From contig NZ_CP071606.1 in assembly GCF_017357225.1 (NCBI RefSeq), forward strand, positions 62,001 through 126,000: DNA of 64,000 nucleotides, written 5' to 3'. This document shows positions 1 to 9,744 of the stretch, piece by piece; positions within the stretch are counted from its first letter, which is position 1, and each line of letters begins with the position of its first letter. Position numbers and translations under genes: made by a program. The stretch is from Rhizobium binae. GTDB lineage: Bacteria; Pseudomonadota; Alphaproteobacteria; Rhizobiales; Rhizobiaceae. The notes under the pieces are model-generated. The model was not told the DNA's origin, did no database searches, and was given only the letters and a program-made list of their open reading frames with translations.

Positions 1-705
<705 letters not shown>

Positions 706-706
706 C

Positions 707-1720
707 ATGGCCAGGATGACGATGATCGAGGCCGTGCGCAGCGCCATGGACGTCTCGATGGCGAAGGATGACAATGTCGTGGTGTTCGGCGAGGACGTCG
801 GCTATTTCGGCGGTGTCTTCCGCTGCACCCAGGGCCTACAGGCAAAATACGGCAGGACGCGCTGCTTCGATACGCCGATCAGCGAGTCCGGTATTGTCGG
901 CACGGCAATCGGCATGGCAGCCTACGGGCTGAAGCCCTGTGTCGAAATCCAGTTCGCCGACTACATGTATCCGGCCTATGACCAGCTGACGCAGGAGGCG
1001 GCGCGCATCCGCTATCGCTCCAACGGCGATTTCACCTGTCCGATCGTCGTGCGCATGCCGACCGGCGGCGGCATCTTCGGCGGCCAGACGCACAGCCAGA
1101 GCCCGGAAGCCCTCTTCACCCATGTCTGCGGGCTGAAGGTGATCGTTCCCTCCAATCCCTATGATGCCAAGGGGTTGCTGATCGCGGCGATCGAGGATCC
1201 CGACCCCGTCATGTTCCTGGAGCCGAAACGGCTCTATAACGGCCCTTTCGACGGTCATCACGAGCGGCCCGTCACACCCTGGTCGAAACACGAGCTCGGA
1301 GAGGTGCCTGACGGCCATTACACCATCCCGATCGGCAAGGCCGAGGTCCGGCGCGCCGGGTCTGCGGTGACGGTCGTTGCCTATGGCACGATGGTGCATG
1401 TGGCGCTTGCCGCGGCCGAGGATGCCGGCATCGATGCCGAGGTGATTGATCTGAGAAGCCTGCTGCCGCTCGATCTCGATACGATCGTCAAATCGGTCAC
1501 CAAGACCGGGCGCTGCGTCGTCGTCCATGAAGCGACCCTGACCTCGGGCTTCGGCGCCGAGGTCGTGTCGCTGGTCCAGGAACATTGCTTCTATCATCTC
1601 GAAGCGCCGGTCGTGCGTGTCGCCGGCTGGGACACGCCTTATCCGCATGCGCAGGAGTGGGACTATTTCCCCGGCCCCGGCCGCCTCGGGCGGGCGCTTT
1701 CCGAAGTCATGGAGGCCTGA
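707..1720 (+). CDS. bkdA2: Branched-chain 2-oxo acid dehydrogenase E1 beta subunit
   Basis: The E1 beta partner of the heterotetrameric E1 component is 337 aa, the normal family length. The start chosen is the ATG at 707, giving [15 protein letters not shown]; an in-frame upstream Met at 653 lies inside bkdA1 and is rejected. The sequence shows [17 protein letters not shown] near the N-terminus, the [23 protein letters not shown] core segment, and a transketolase C-terminal domain ([30 protein letters not shown]). The gene sits between E1 alpha and E2 with gaps of 1 and 2 bases, which indicates one operon. Confidence 0.95.
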   Translation: MARMTMIEAVRSAMDVSMAKDDNVVVFGEDVGYFGGVFRCTQGLQAKYGRTRCFDTPISESGIVGTAIGMAAYGLKPCVEIQFADYMYPAYDQLTQEAARIRYRSNGDFTCPIVVRMPTGGGIFGGQTHSQSPEALFTHVCGLKVIVPSNPYDAKGLLIAAIEDPDPVMFLEPKRLYNGPFDGHHERPVTPWSKHELGEVPDGHYTIPIGKAEVRRAGSAVTVVAYGTMVHVALAAAEDAGIDAEVIDLRSLLPLDLDTIVKSVTKTGRCVVVHEATLTSGFGAEVVSLVQEHCFYHLEAPVVRVAGWDTPYPHAQEWDYFPGPGRLGRALSEVMEA

Positions 1721-1722
1721 CC

Positions 1723-2961
1723 ATGGGCGAATTCATCATCAAGATGCCGGATGTCGGGGAAGGGGTCGCCGAGGCCGAGCTTGTGGAGTGGCACGTGAAG
1801 GCAGGAGATCCGGTGCGCGAGGACATGGTGATCGCCGCCGTCATGACCGACAAGGCCACAGTCGAAATTCCCTCACCCGTCAGCGGCACCGTCATCTGGC
1901 TTGCCGGCGAGATCGGAGACCGTATCGCGGTCAAGGCGCCTTTGGTGCGGATCGAAACGGTGAGCGATGTTGGCGAGGCTACGCCTGCGCAGATCTTGCA
2001 GGCGCCGGCTGCCGCACCGGCCAAGCTCGAAGCTGCGCGGCCCGGGCCGGTCGCTCCGCCTGCGCCGGCACCCGCGGCGGCGCCCGCCGAAAAGCCGCTT
2101 GCCGCGCCGTCCGTGCGGCTCTTCGCCAGGGAAAACGGCGTCGATCTACGGCAAGTGCAGGGCACGGGGCCTGCGGGACGCGTCCTGCGCGAAGATGTCG
2201 AACAGTTTCTGTCTCAGGGAGCAGCGCCCGCAACGCTAAAGAATGGTTTCGCCAGAAAGACGTCGACCGAAGAGATCAAGCTGACCGGACTGCGCCGCCG
2301 TATCGCCGAAAAGATGGTGTTGTCCACCTCGCGCATCCCCCACATCACTTACGTGGAAGAAGTGGATATGACCGCGCTTGAGGAGCTGCGCGCCACGATG
2401 AACCGCGACCGCAGATCGAGCCACCCGAAGCTGACAGTGCTGCCTTTCCTGATGCGGGCGCTGGTCAAGGCCATCTCTGAGCAGCCCGAGGTCAACGCCA
2501 CCTTCGACGACGATGCCGGCATCATCACGCGTCATGGTGCCGTGCATATCGGCATCGCCACGCAGACGCCGGCGGGTCTGACCGTCCCGGTGGTGCGGCA
2601 TGCGGAAGCCCGGGGCATCTGGGATTGCGCCGCCGAGATGAACCGGCTGGCCGAAGCGGCTCGTTCGGGGACCGCGACGCGCGACGAGCTCTCCGGCTCG
2701 ACCATCACCATCAGCTCGCTTGGCGCGCTCGGCGGCATCGTCTCGACGCCTGTTATCAACCACCCCGAAGTGGCGATCATCGGCGTCAACAAAATCGCCA
2801 CGCGCCCTGTCTGGGACGGCGCGCAGTTCGTGCCGCGCAAGATGATGAACCTTTCTTCCAGCTTCGATCATCGCATCATCGACGGCTGGGATGCGGCGAC
2901 CTTCGTGCAGCGCATCCGTACGCTCCTCGAAACCCCGGCGCTCATCTTCATCGAAGGCTGA
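1723..2961 (+). CDS. bkdB: Branched-chain 2-oxo acid dehydrogenase E2 (dihydrolipoamide acyltransferase)
   Basis: E2 transfers the branched acyl group from E1-bound ThDP through lipoamide to CoA and forms the core of the complex. At 412 aa the domain order is complete. A lipoyl domain carries the lipoylated lysine in TDKATVEIP (Lys44). A Pro/Ala-rich linker spans about residues 100-125. A peripheral subunit-binding domain follows ([29 protein letters not shown]). The CAT catalytic domain ends in [15 protein letters not shown] with the catalytic His/Asp. The ATG at 1723, two bases after the bkdA2 stop, is preferred over the long upstream extension in frame. Confidence 0.95.
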   Translation: MGEFIIKMPDVGEGVAEAELVEWHVKAGDPVREDMVIAAVMTDKATVEIPSPVSGTVIWLAGEIGDRIAVKAPLVRIETVSDVGEATPAQILQAPAAAPAKLEAARPGPVAPPAPAPAAAPAEKPLAAPSVRLFARENGVDLRQVQGTGPAGRVLREDVEQFLSQGAAPATLKNGFARKTSTEEIKLTGLRRRIAEKMVLSTSRIPHITYVEEVDMTALEELRATMNRDRRSSHPKLTVLPFLMRALVKAISEQPEVNATFDDDAGIITRHGAVHIGIATQTPAGLTVPVVRHAEARGIWDCAAEMNRLAEAARSGTATRDELSGSTITISSLGALGGIVSTPVINHPEVAIIGVNKIATRPVWDGAQFVPRKMMNLSSSFDHRIIDGWDAATFVQRIRTLLETPALIFIEG

Positions 2962-2964
2962 TCC

Positions 2965-4362
2965 ATGAAAGAAATTGTCTGCAAGCTCCTCGTCATCGGC
3001 GCCGGCCCGGGCGGCTATGTCTGCGCAATCCGCGCCGGCCAGCTTGGCATCGATACGGTGATCGTCGAAGCCGGAAAGCCGGGCGGCACCTGCCTGACGG
3101 TCGGCTGCATTCCCTCCAAGGCTTTGATCCATGCGGCCGAGGAGTTCGCTGCCACGCAGAAGATGCTCGACGGCAAGAATCCGATGGGCATTCGCGTCGA
3201 AGGCGCCTCGATCGATCTTGGCAGGACGATCGCCTGGAAGGACGGCATTGTCGGCAGGCTGACAGGCGGCGTCTCGGGTCTCTTGCAGAAGGCACGAGTC
3301 AAGATTGTCCATGGCCGGGCTCACTTTCGCGACGGCAAGACGGTGGAGGTGGAGACGGAAACCGGCCAGCAGATCATTCGCGCCGAGACCGTGGTGATCG
3401 CCACCGGCTCCGATCCGGTGGAGCTTTCCAACTTGCCATTCGGCGGCCGCGTCATTTCCTCGACCGAGGCGCTGTCGCTGACGGAGCTGCCGAAAAAGCT
3501 CATCGTGGTCGGCGGCGGTTATATTGGCCTGGAGCTTGGAATGGCCTTCGCCAAGATGGGTTCGGAAGTGACGGTGGTGGAGGCGACGCCGCAGGTGCTG
3601 CCCCTTTATGATGCCGAACTCGTCCGCCCCGTCATGCGCAAGCTCACCGAAAGCGGCATTAGGGTCCTGACAGGCGCGAAGGCGATGGGCCTTGCCGACA
3701 ATGGTGAGGCATTGCTTGTCGAAACCTCCGATGGCCGGCGAGAAAGCCTGCCGGCCGACCGCATTCTCGTGACCGTCGGCCGGCGGCCGCGAACGGCGGG
3801 ATCAGGCCTCGAGGAGCTCGATCTCGATCGCGCCGGTCCCTATCTCAGGATCGATGATCGCTGCCGCACCTCGATGCGCGGCATTTATGCGATCGGCGAC
3901 GTGACCGGCGAGCCGATGCTGGCCCACCGGGCCATGGCGCAAGGCGAGATGGTGGCGGAGATCATCGCCGGCAAGAAGCGCGCCTGGGACAAGCGCTGCA
4001 TTGCCGCCGTCTGCTTTACCGATCCCGAGATCGTCAGCGCCGGTCTCTCGCCGGCGGAAGCGCAAGCGCAAGGCTATGAAATCCGCACCGGCCAGTTTCC
4101 GTTCAGCGCCAATGGGCGGGCGATGACGATGGTCTCGGAGGAGGGCTTCGTGCGCGTCGTCGCCCGTGCCGACACCAACGTCGTGCTCGGCCTGCAGGCG
4201 GTGGGGGCAGGGGTTTCCGAACTGTCGGCGGCTTTTGCCCTGGCGATCGAGATGGGCGCGCGGCTGGAAGACATCGCTGGCACCATCCACGTGCATCCGA
4301 CCCGCAGTGAAGCGGTCATGGAAGCGGCGCTGAAGGCTTTGGGGAGCGCTTTACATATCTGA
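2965..4362 (+). CDS. lpdV: Dihydrolipoamide dehydrogenase (E3) of the bkd complex
   Basis: This FAD-dependent flavoprotein reoxidises the E2 lipoamide with NAD+. The 465-aa protein has an N-terminal FAD motif (GAGPGGYVCAIRAGQ) and the redox disulfide in GGTCLTVGCIP (Cys43 and Cys48). A second Rossmann motif for NAD follows (VVGGGYIGLELG), then IYAIGDVTGEPMLAHRA. The C-terminal dimer-interface His/Glu pair is in HVHPTRSEAVMEA. It starts three bases after bkdB, so the operon order is E1a-E1b-E2-E3. Position suggests it is dedicated to bkd rather than the housekeeping lpd, though sequence alone cannot prove that. Confidence 0.94.
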   Translation: MKEIVCKLLVIGAGPGGYVCAIRAGQLGIDTVIVEAGKPGGTCLTVGCIPSKALIHAAEEFAATQKMLDGKNPMGIRVEGASIDLGRTIAWKDGIVGRLTGGVSGLLQKARVKIVHGRAHFRDGKTVEVETETGQQIIRAETVVIATGSDPVELSNLPFGGRVISSTEALSLTELPKKLIVVGGGYIGLELGMAFAKMGSEVTVVEATPQVLPLYDAELVRPVMRKLTESGIRVLTGAKAMGLADNGEALLVETSDGRRESLPADRILVTVGRRPRTAGSGLEELDLDRAGPYLRIDDRCRTSMRGIYAIGDVTGEPMLAHRAMAQGEMVAEIIAGKKRAWDKRCIAAVCFTDPEIVSAGLSPAEAQAQGYEIRTGQFPFSANGRAMTMVSEEGFVRVVARADTNVVLGLQAVGAGVSELSAAFALAIEMGARLEDIAGTIHVHPTRSEAVMEAALKALGSALHI

Positions 4363-4438
4363 ACCTGATCACGTATGGCAGCGTCTGGCGATTTCTTCTC
4401 GCAGGGTGCCGAGAAAACCGCTCTGTTAGTTGATCTGG

Positions 4439-4761
4439 TCAATACGGTGTGTTTTGAGCACCTGCAGCATCTCGCCAATGTTCGAGCTGCAACTTCTTGA
4501 TCGAGACAATGATCTCATCGAGATGCCACTTGTCGGCAAAGCTGCCGCGCGAGCGCCGGCGAAGACGATGCGCGAAGTTCAAGCCAAGTTTCGCCACCCA
4601 CTCGGCGACGGTCTGAAACGAGACGTCAATTTCGCGCTTGGCAAGCAAGTCTTCGACATCACGCACACACGGCAGAACCGATAATAGAGCCACACCGCAT
4701 GGGCGATGATTTCGGCTGGAAAACGGTGGCGGCGGTTGCGCCTGGCCGAGAATTCGGTCAT
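4439..4761 (-). pseudogene. IS6-family transposase remnant, frameshifted and truncated
   Basis: Two overlapping minus-strand frames together resemble the N-terminal third of an IS6/IS240-type DDE transposase. One gives RRHRFPAEIIAHAVWLYYRF; the other continues with RDVEDLLAKREIDVSFQTV, EWVAKLG and DKWHLDEIIVSI. The frame change falls near 4670-4680. The catalytic core beyond the first Asp region (WHLDE) is missing; the frame dissolves into unrelated sequence and stops at 4439. No terminal inverted repeats were recognised. It is a dead fragment downstream of the bkd operon and marks the start of an accessory stretch. Confidence 0.75.
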
Positions 4762-4828
4762 GCATCACAAGATGCCATCTCCGTGGCCATCAAACTCTTA
4801 AGGCGACGCCACCGCTATCAGGCTTGGA

Positions 4829-5896
4829 CTATTCCTTCGGCGAGCCGACCCGCCGCTCCAGCGCCGTCTTGCGGATGGTCTCCGCGATCTCCGGACTACT
4901 GCTCGACAACATCTGGAAATCCACAGCGTAGAGCGACAGCAGCGATACCTCGGTTGCAGCTCTGACCGTCGCTGAGCGAGGTTCGCCACTGATCAGCGCC
5001 ATCTCGCCAAAGAAGTTGCCGGCACCGAGTTCCACTGGATGGTCGGGTGTCGCCACGATGACCCGTCCCTCGACAATGAAGAACATCTGATCGCCAACAT
5101 CGCCCTTGCGGCAGATCACGGCTCCTGCGGGGACAATGCGCGGTCGCAGCGACCGAACGATCTCGATCAGTGCAGCGGAACCAAGCTTCTGGAACAGGGG
5201 TACGGCAGCGACCAATTGCCAGTTGCGAACGAAGTCTTGGCGGCGAACCTCTTCGTAGAAGCCGGTGGCGAGGATGCCGGCCCAAAGAGCAAAAATACCG
5301 ATCCCGCTCATCATCACCAATCCGGCTAGAACTCGACCTGCAAGGCTCTGCGGGATCTCGTCACCGTAGCCGGTCGTCGACAGCGTCACGACCGCCCACC
5401 ACATCGCTTGCGGAATGCTGCCGAACCTATCGGGTTGGACGTCTCGCTCGATGAGATAACCGGCCAACGCTGCGCCAAAAAGAACGATGCCGAATACCGA
5501 CGTCACGCCGAGCAGATTGCGCGATTCATTCACGACCACCTTTGCCAGCAGCCTGAAGAACGTTGAGTCGCGCAACGGCTTGAGAAGCCAAACTGCGCAA
5601 TAGAGGTCCCGATCGCGGGACCCAACGAACAAGAATGCAGCAGCCGGCACCAGAACCGCGAGCAAATCGATCACGATGGCCGGCATCCCGCCCGACAAAC
5701 GGTGTCGCCGAGAAAGCAATGTGCCGCTCAATTGGAGGACATAGGCCAGCCAAATTGCCGCAAGTAGCAGCTCAAGGACAAGCCTCTCCTGTCCAGTAAG
5801 GCCCTGCGCCGTCAGTGCGGCAACGACCAAGAGACCGATTGTAGCGAACAGCGCGGTGAACGGCGTCGAAATCTTTGAGAACGGCACTGCCGACAT
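4829..5896 (-). CDS. Cyclic-nucleotide-gated K+ channel (MloK1-type)
   Basis: This inner-membrane tetrameric channel has an S1-S6 transmembrane region and a cytoplasmic cyclic-nucleotide-binding domain. With the ATG at 5896 (MSAVPFSKIS) the protein is 355 aa, the length of M. loti MloK1 as I recall it; the open frame extends 31 codons further upstream without support. The K+ selectivity filter TTGYGD is at residues 174-179. The C-terminal cAMP-binding domain has FFGEMALISGEPRSATV with the phosphate-binding Arg at 307, and ends in RKTALERR with an Arg at 348. Both arginines fall at the positions used by MloK1. There is no S4 charge ladder typical of voltage gating. It is a monocistronic gene between an IS6 fragment and a toxin-antitoxin pair. 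Confidence 0.93.
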   Translation of the reverse strand: MSAVPFSKISTPFTALFATIGLLVVAALTAQGLTGQERLVLELLLAAIWLAYVLQLSGTLLSRRHRLSGGMPAIVIDLLAVLVPAAAFLFVGSRDRDLYCAVWLLKPLRDSTFFRLLAKVVVNESRNLLGVTSVFGIVLFGAALAGYLIERDVQPDRFGSIPQAMWWAVVTLSTTGYGDEIPQSLAGRVLAGLVMMSGIGIFALWAGILATGFYEEVRRQDFVRNWQLVAAVPLFQKLGSAALIEIVRSLRPRIVPAGAVICRKGDVGDQMFFIVEGRVIVATPDHPVELGAGNFFGEMALISGEPRSATVRAATEVSLLSLYAVDFQMLSSSSPEIAETIRKTALERRVGSPKE

Positions 5897-6234
5897 TAGA
5901 TACTCCCAACCCCCGGCCTTCGTCGACAATAGATACCTTCGGACCACACGCAAGGGAATGGGGACTGATGCAACGTGTCTTCGCCCCAAAGAATTTGGCA
6001 GCCGGAATCGCGTTAAAACATCTCATAGGGAATGTAGATCATCCCGAGATGCTTGCGATCGGCCCCATTTCAGTCATTCTGCACCGCGCTAAATGTTTGC
6101 TCCAGTCAACTCGTTTCACAGCGATCGAGCCAGGAATCCGACGGATCGCAGGTTCGACTCCCTTCAACGGCAAAGGAACTGCTTCCGCATTTTGCTCGGT
6201 CGCTGCTGGGATACGGTCCACTGGACATGGTCAC

Positions 6235-6525
6235 TTACAGCCTCGTAGGCCATTTCTGAGAAGAGTGCATCACGGTGATGATTTCAACATCCTGACGAAC
6301 CCTATAGGGTATGATGTAGGGAATGTCGGACAGTACAAGTTCACGCGTGCCTGCGATGCGACCGACACGTCCTGCTGTAGGCAGATCTACCAGCATATCA
6401 ACTGACGCTACGAGACGAGCGATAACCCGGGCTGCAGCATCCGGGTTGTCATGTTCGATATATGCGCCGATCTCGTCCAGCCGTCGCACCGCCCGAACAG
6501 TCCAACGGATGCGCCTCGCCTTCAT
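6235..6525 (-). CDS. ParE/RelE-family toxin
   Basis: This 96-aa basic protein has the RelE/ParE toxin fold pattern. RIRWTVRAVRRLDEIGAYIEHDNPDAA covers the two N-terminal helices. GRVGRIAGTRELVLSDIPYIIPYRV followed by VEIITVMHSSQKWP is the family's C-terminal beta sheet and signature. Plasmid-type ParE toxins poison DNA gyrase, whereas RelE toxins cut mRNA; the sequence looks closer to ParE, so gyrase is the inferred target. The ATG overlaps the antitoxin stop (ATGA), so toxin synthesis is coupled to antitoxin translation. Confidence 0.88.
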   Translation of the reverse strand: MKARRIRWTVRAVRRLDEIGAYIEHDNPDAAARVIARLVASVDMLVDLPTAGRVGRIAGTRELVLSDIPYIIPYRVRQDVEIITVMHSSQKWPTRL

Positions 6526-6767
6526 GACAGAGACGTCGTCTTGATGTATTTGCTGACCACGCGTGCGACGTCATCGTCACTGGCAAAATCGCCCCGGTCT
6601 GCGTCGGCAATTCCGGCCTCGATCTCTGCGAGCTGCCATTCCTCACGTGCTATAAAATCCTCAATGGCCTGCGCAGCCATATATGAGCGGGAACGGTGGA
6701 GCTTCTGAGCTAGTTGGTTTAGGCGCTCGGCTACGTCGTCAGGCACGCGAATTGTGAATGCTGTCAT
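6522..6767 (-). CDS. Ribbon-helix-helix (CopG/ParD-type) antitoxin
   Basis: This 81-aa acidic protein starts with a ribbon-helix-helix DNA-binding domain (TAFTIRVPDDVAERLNQLAQKLHRSRSYMAAQAIEDFI). An acidic tail (EIEAGIADADRGDFASDD) follows that would wrap the toxin. It lies directly upstream of, and overlaps, the ParE-type toxin gene. RHH antitoxins autorepress their operon, and a 7+7 bp palindrome lies about 35 bp upstream of the start (6802-6818). Confidence 0.88.
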   Translation of the reverse strand: MTAFTIRVPDDVAERLNQLAQKLHRSRSYMAAQAIEDFIAREEWQLAEIEAGIADADRGDFASDDDVARVVSKYIKTTSLS

Positions 6768-6801
6768 GAATATTCCCTTTCCAGTTCATTATGAATGTAA
6801 G

Positions 6802-6818
6802 TGAACCACTTTGGTTCA
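6802..6818. promoter_or_regulatory. Palindromic operator candidate of the toxin-antitoxin operon
   Basis: TGAACCA-CTT-TGGTTCA is a perfect 7-bp inverted repeat with a 3-base centre. It is flanked by further half-site-like copies (AGTTCATTATGAA at 6783-6795, AAGGTTCAT at 6821-6829). It sits just upstream of the antitoxin gene, where an RHH antitoxin would bind. The rest of the gap (6830-7054) holds no convincing gene. Confidence 0.55.
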
Positions 6819-7054
6819 TCAAGGTTCATTTCTGATCAGGCGCCCGCATTCCCGATTTCCTTGTGCGGCATCCAAGAAGGTTTGTATGGCGTGCAGCCGC
6901 GAATTGGGGATGCGTGCATTGTGTAATGACAATGCCTTTGCAAATCACTGTAAAGATATTGTCGTTACGCTACATAGGTGCAAACAGGAGCTTGCCATGC
7001 CGACCTCACACACGAGCAAAGGCTCGGATACAAGCGTACCGCTGAATATGCGCA

Positions 7055-7765
7055 TCAAGCCTGGGACCCGAAACTTGCGATGACGCGATCGCCCATGGAG
7101 GCGCAACGGGCGCCGTCGAAGGGAAACAGCGCAGAGAATGCGCCGGAGAGCTGTTTCTCGATCGACTGGCGCATCAGCTTGCGCGCCCGATGCAGCCGCG
7201 TCTTGGCGGTTTCGGGTTTGATGCCGAGATAGGATGCGGCCTCCTCCGTGCTCATGCCCTCGACCTCGCGAAGCACGAAGATGGCGCGAAATTCATCCGG
7301 AAGGTCGTCGACGGCCTGTTCGAGAAGATGCCGCGCCTGGCTTCGCGACAGCTCGCTTTCCGGATCGGTTGCGGAGAGCGAGGAGGGGAACTGGAGGACT
7401 TCGCCGCCCCGCGATGTCGTCTGCATGTCGATTTCCTCAAGCCCGGTGGTGTTCTTTCGTGCGCGCACGCGGCCCAGTGCTTCGTTAAGCGTTATCCGGG
7501 TCAGCCATGTCGAAAGCTCGGCCTCGCCCCGGAATGTCGCCAGATTGGTGAAGGCCTTGACATAGGCGGCCTGCACGACGTCTTCCGCTTCCCAATCGCT
7601 GCGGATGATGGCGCGCGCGGTGCGGAACAGGCGTTGGTTGTGACGCTGGACAATGGCGCGGATGGCGGGCTCGTCACCCTGCTTTGCGAGGGACACGAGC
7701 TCGGCATCGGGGAGTGTTGATATGTTCTGCCGGCGTCGCGCGACCGGAACCGCAATGGCTGTCAT
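7055..7765 (-). CDS. ECF-type RNA polymerase sigma factor
   Basis: This 236-aa sigma-70 family protein has region 2 (LVSLAKQGDEPAIRAIV, RLFRTARAIIRSDWEAEDVVQAAYVKAF) and region 4 (LPDEFRAIFVLREVEGMSTEEAASYLGIKPETAKTRLHRARKLM). It has no region 1 or 3, so it is an extracytoplasmic-function sigma factor. No anti-sigma gene is adjacent; the upstream genes in the same direction encode a cupredoxin and a DUF4142 protein, both exported. The start ATG at 7765 gives MTAIAVPVARRRQN. The C-terminal tail of about 25 residues after region 4 is extra and might be regulatory. Confidence 0.92.
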   Translation of the reverse strand: MTAIAVPVARRRQNISTLPDAELVSLAKQGDEPAIRAIVQRHNQRLFRTARAIIRSDWEAEDVVQAAYVKAFTNLATFRGEAELSTWLTRITLNEALGRVRARKNTTGLEEIDMQTTSRGGEVLQFPSSLSATDPESELSRSQARHLLEQAVDDLPDEFRAIFVLREVEGMSTEEAASYLGIKPETAKTRLHRARKLMRQSIEKQLSGAFSALFPFDGARCASMGDRVIASFGSQA

Positions 7766-7801
7766 GCAAATCTCCGCATTGCTTTGGATCGGAGCGCGGC
7801 C

Positions 7802-8122
7802 TTACGGCCGGACGTCCAGTTTGCCCGTCATCGCGGGATGAAAGCGGCAATAGAAATCGACCGCTCCCGCCCGGCCGACCGTCATCCGCGCCTCCGATTT
7901 CGGCGGCAGGTCGACATCGAAGCTCTTGTCGCGAGCCGTCGCCGTATGCCGGAATATATCATCGTTTCGCCAGACGATCACATCGCCGACATGCAGCTTG
8001 GCAGGCGGCGCATCGAATTTCATGGCTGCGATGTTGACCTGATATTCCGCCGCTGAGGCGACTCCGCTGCTTGCCCAGAGCAGCGCCAACAACAGCGGCG
8101 GCAATTTCGTCAGCGATCTCAT
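7802..8122 (-). CDS. Periplasmic cupredoxin-like (amicyanin/pseudoazurin-like) protein
   Basis: This 106-aa protein has a Sec signal peptide (MRSLTKLPPLLLALLWASSGVASAA) and a plastocyanin/azurin-type domain. The type-1 copper ligands are visible: a His in IFRHTATA, and Cys, His and Met in FYCRFHPAMTG. It would act as a small periplasmic electron carrier or copper protein. It lies 7 bases downstream of the DUF4142 gene and 36 bases upstream of the sigma factor gene, so all three are probably co-transcribed. Confidence 0.88.
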   Translation of the reverse strand: MRSLTKLPPLLLALLWASSGVASAAEYQVNIAAMKFDAPPAKLHVGDVIVWRNDDIFRHTATARDKSFDVDLPPKSEARMTVGRAGAVDFYCRFHPAMTGKLDVRP

Positions 8123-8129
8123 CGCAGGC

Positions 8130-8651
8130 CTATTTGATCATCGAAGCGAGATGCTCGGCATGCGTCTGGTGTTGCTTGAACAGGGTCAGGCCCGTTTCCA
8201 GCAACGATTTCAGCTCCTTGTTCTGAGCGGAAGGGATCAGTACCTTGGCAAGGGCATCGTTGACCGACTTGTGATAGGCGACCTCGTTTTCGACATAGGC
8301 CTTGTCGAAGGCTGCGCCGTCGAGCGCGTCAAGCGTCGTCAGTTCCTTGCTCGCCTGGGTCGAGAGCGACTGGCTGATCTCGTTGTCCTCCGGCGTCACT
8401 TTCAGCTTCTTGACGAGGGCGAGCGCCTGGTCGTTGACGGCCTTATGGTCGCGCTCCATGGTTTTTGCGAATTCGATAACCTCGGTATTCTTGCTCTTCT
8501 TCAACGCCTGCTCCGCGGCGGTGACATCGATCTGCCCGGCCGTATAGGCGATATGGGCGATCTGAGGGTCGGTCGGCTTGGCGTCGGCAGCGATTGAGGC
8601 CGTGCCGAGCGCCGCCGCGATGCAGGTTGCGGCGAGCATTCGTTTCAACAT
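8130..8651 (-). CDS. DUF4142 exported helical protein
   Basis: This 173-aa protein begins with a signal peptide (MLKRMLAATCIAAALGTASIAADA). A ferritin-like helical DUF4142 domain follows, with FAKTMERDHKAVNDQAL, DKAYVENEVAYHKSVNDAL and a closing FKQHQTHAEHL segment. The family is common in the rhizobial periplasm; its biochemical role is not established. It is first in a DUF4142-cupredoxin-ECF sigma gene set. The His/Glu-rich helices could bind metal, but that is inference only. Confidence 0.87.
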   Translation of the reverse strand: MLKRMLAATCIAAALGTASIAADAKPTDPQIAHIAYTAGQIDVTAAEQALKKSKNTEVIEFAKTMERDHKAVNDQALALVKKLKVTPEDNEISQSLSTQASKELTTLDALDGAAFDKAYVENEVAYHKSVNDALAKVLIPSAQNKELKSLLETGLTLFKQHQTHAEHLASMIK

Positions 8652-8750
8652 GATCTATCTCCTATGTCAGATGGAAGCGAGCATTGGATGCAGATAGATC
8701 GAAAAGGTTCCCGGGTATTTTCGAAGCGGAAATGGTTGCCTATCGTGGGT

Positions 8751-9098
8751 TCAGTTTTCCCTGATGAAGCGCTGAAGTACGATCGCATGATTGTGGGCCT
8801 GATCTTTCGCCGCATAGAGAAGTGTGGCGTCCGAGTGCCCGATCCGGCGTTCGAGCTCTTCCACGGCCGATGAGTTCTTTTTGAGCTCCTCACGGTAGCG
8901 GCGCTGGAATTCGCTCCATTTGGCGGGATCGTGGCCGAACCATCGGCGCAGCGCCGGACTCGGCGCGATGTCCTTCAACCAGGCATCGACGGCCGCCCCC
9001 TGCTTCTTCAAGCCGCGCGGCCACAGCCTGTCGACCAGAATACGCGTGCCGTCCTTGTCTTCTTTCGGCTCGTAGATTCGTTTGATGCGCAAGGCCAT
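8751..9098 (-). CDS. DUF488 family protein (YeaO-like)
   Basis: This 115-aa protein has the DUF488 signature: MALRIKRIYEP, DGTRILVDRLWPRGLKK, WLKDIAPSPALRRWFGHDPAKW and a LLYAAKDQAHNHAIVL segment. Function is unknown in the family. It is probably a single gene; the sequence between it and the DUF4142 gene (8652-8750) only holds promoter-sized space. Confidence 0.9.
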   Translation of the reverse strand: MALRIKRIYEPKEDKDGTRILVDRLWPRGLKKQGAAVDAWLKDIAPSPALRRWFGHDPAKWSEFQRRYREELKKNSSAVEELERRIGHSDATLLYAAKDQAHNHAIVLQRFIREN

Positions 9099-9172
9099 TT
9101 GCTACCCGCTATGAAGGTAGTTCCGAAAGAATACGCCGATGCAGGATTTGGTTCCACTCACGGCACTGGCCG

Positions 9173-9481
9173 CGGGACCGCGTCATCGAACTGCATGGCG
9201 GCGGGCACTACACGCTCACTAAGGCGACCGACATCCTCGGCAGTGCCATCGGCCGGAAAGCTGTTTACCAGACTGTGCCATACGCGGATGCCCGCGCGGG
9301 CATGATCGCAAGCGGCATGTCGGCGAGTTTCGCGGACGCGCTGATCGAGACCGCGACGAGCTTCAACAATGGCGAGCGCTGGGCGCTTGAGGGGCCAGGT
9401 CCGCGCAACACCACCCCAACCGGCTCAAAGGCATATGAATGCGGCATTGAGGTGAACCGCTGCGCGCCGGCCGCCGCCTAG
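9173..9481 (+). pseudogene. C-terminal fragment of an NmrA-like/NAD(P)-binding reductase
   Basis: The plus frame reads DRVIELHGGGHYTLTKATDILGS, then DARAGMIASGMSASFADALIE and PRNTTPTGSKAYE. This matches the last third of NmrA-type NAD(P)H-dependent epimerase/reductase proteins. The Rossmann N-terminus (GATGxxG) is absent and no start codon with a ribosome site exists. It is therefore a relic. The region 9482-9740 downstream shows no gene. Confidence 0.6.
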
Positions 9482-9744
9482 TCGTTGAGTAAATCGCCAG
9501 GCGGAACAGGCTCGAAGCGATCCCTTTCGGCTTTGGGACCGTCTGCATGACGCTGATTTTTCCTGGCGCGAGTAAACCGGGACGGCTGCAACAGTCGACA
9601 CGGTCGTTGGATTTCTTTTCTGTGTTATGGCCGGCTTTCCCTGCCGGCAGCTCTCTCCAGATTAGTGAAACCCATCTTTCTTCAGCGAGCGGCCACGAAT
9701 TCATCAGCTCTACGAGTGATTGCCGCCACTGTGCCCAGGGCGGC

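Noticed and set aside
4390..4415. TTCTCG/CGAGAA hairpin after lpdV
   Set aside because: Only a 6-bp stem with an 8-base loop and no T-run; too weak to call a terminator.
6105..6175. tRNA-like T-arm (GGTTCGACTCC) in the gap upstream of the K+ channel
   Set aside because: No matching acceptor stem, D-arm or anticodon arm could be built; at most a fragment of a tRNA 3' end.
6811..7232. Several plus frames between the antitoxin and the sigma factor gene
   Set aside because: No ribosome site or domain, and they run into the antisense of the sigma factor gene.
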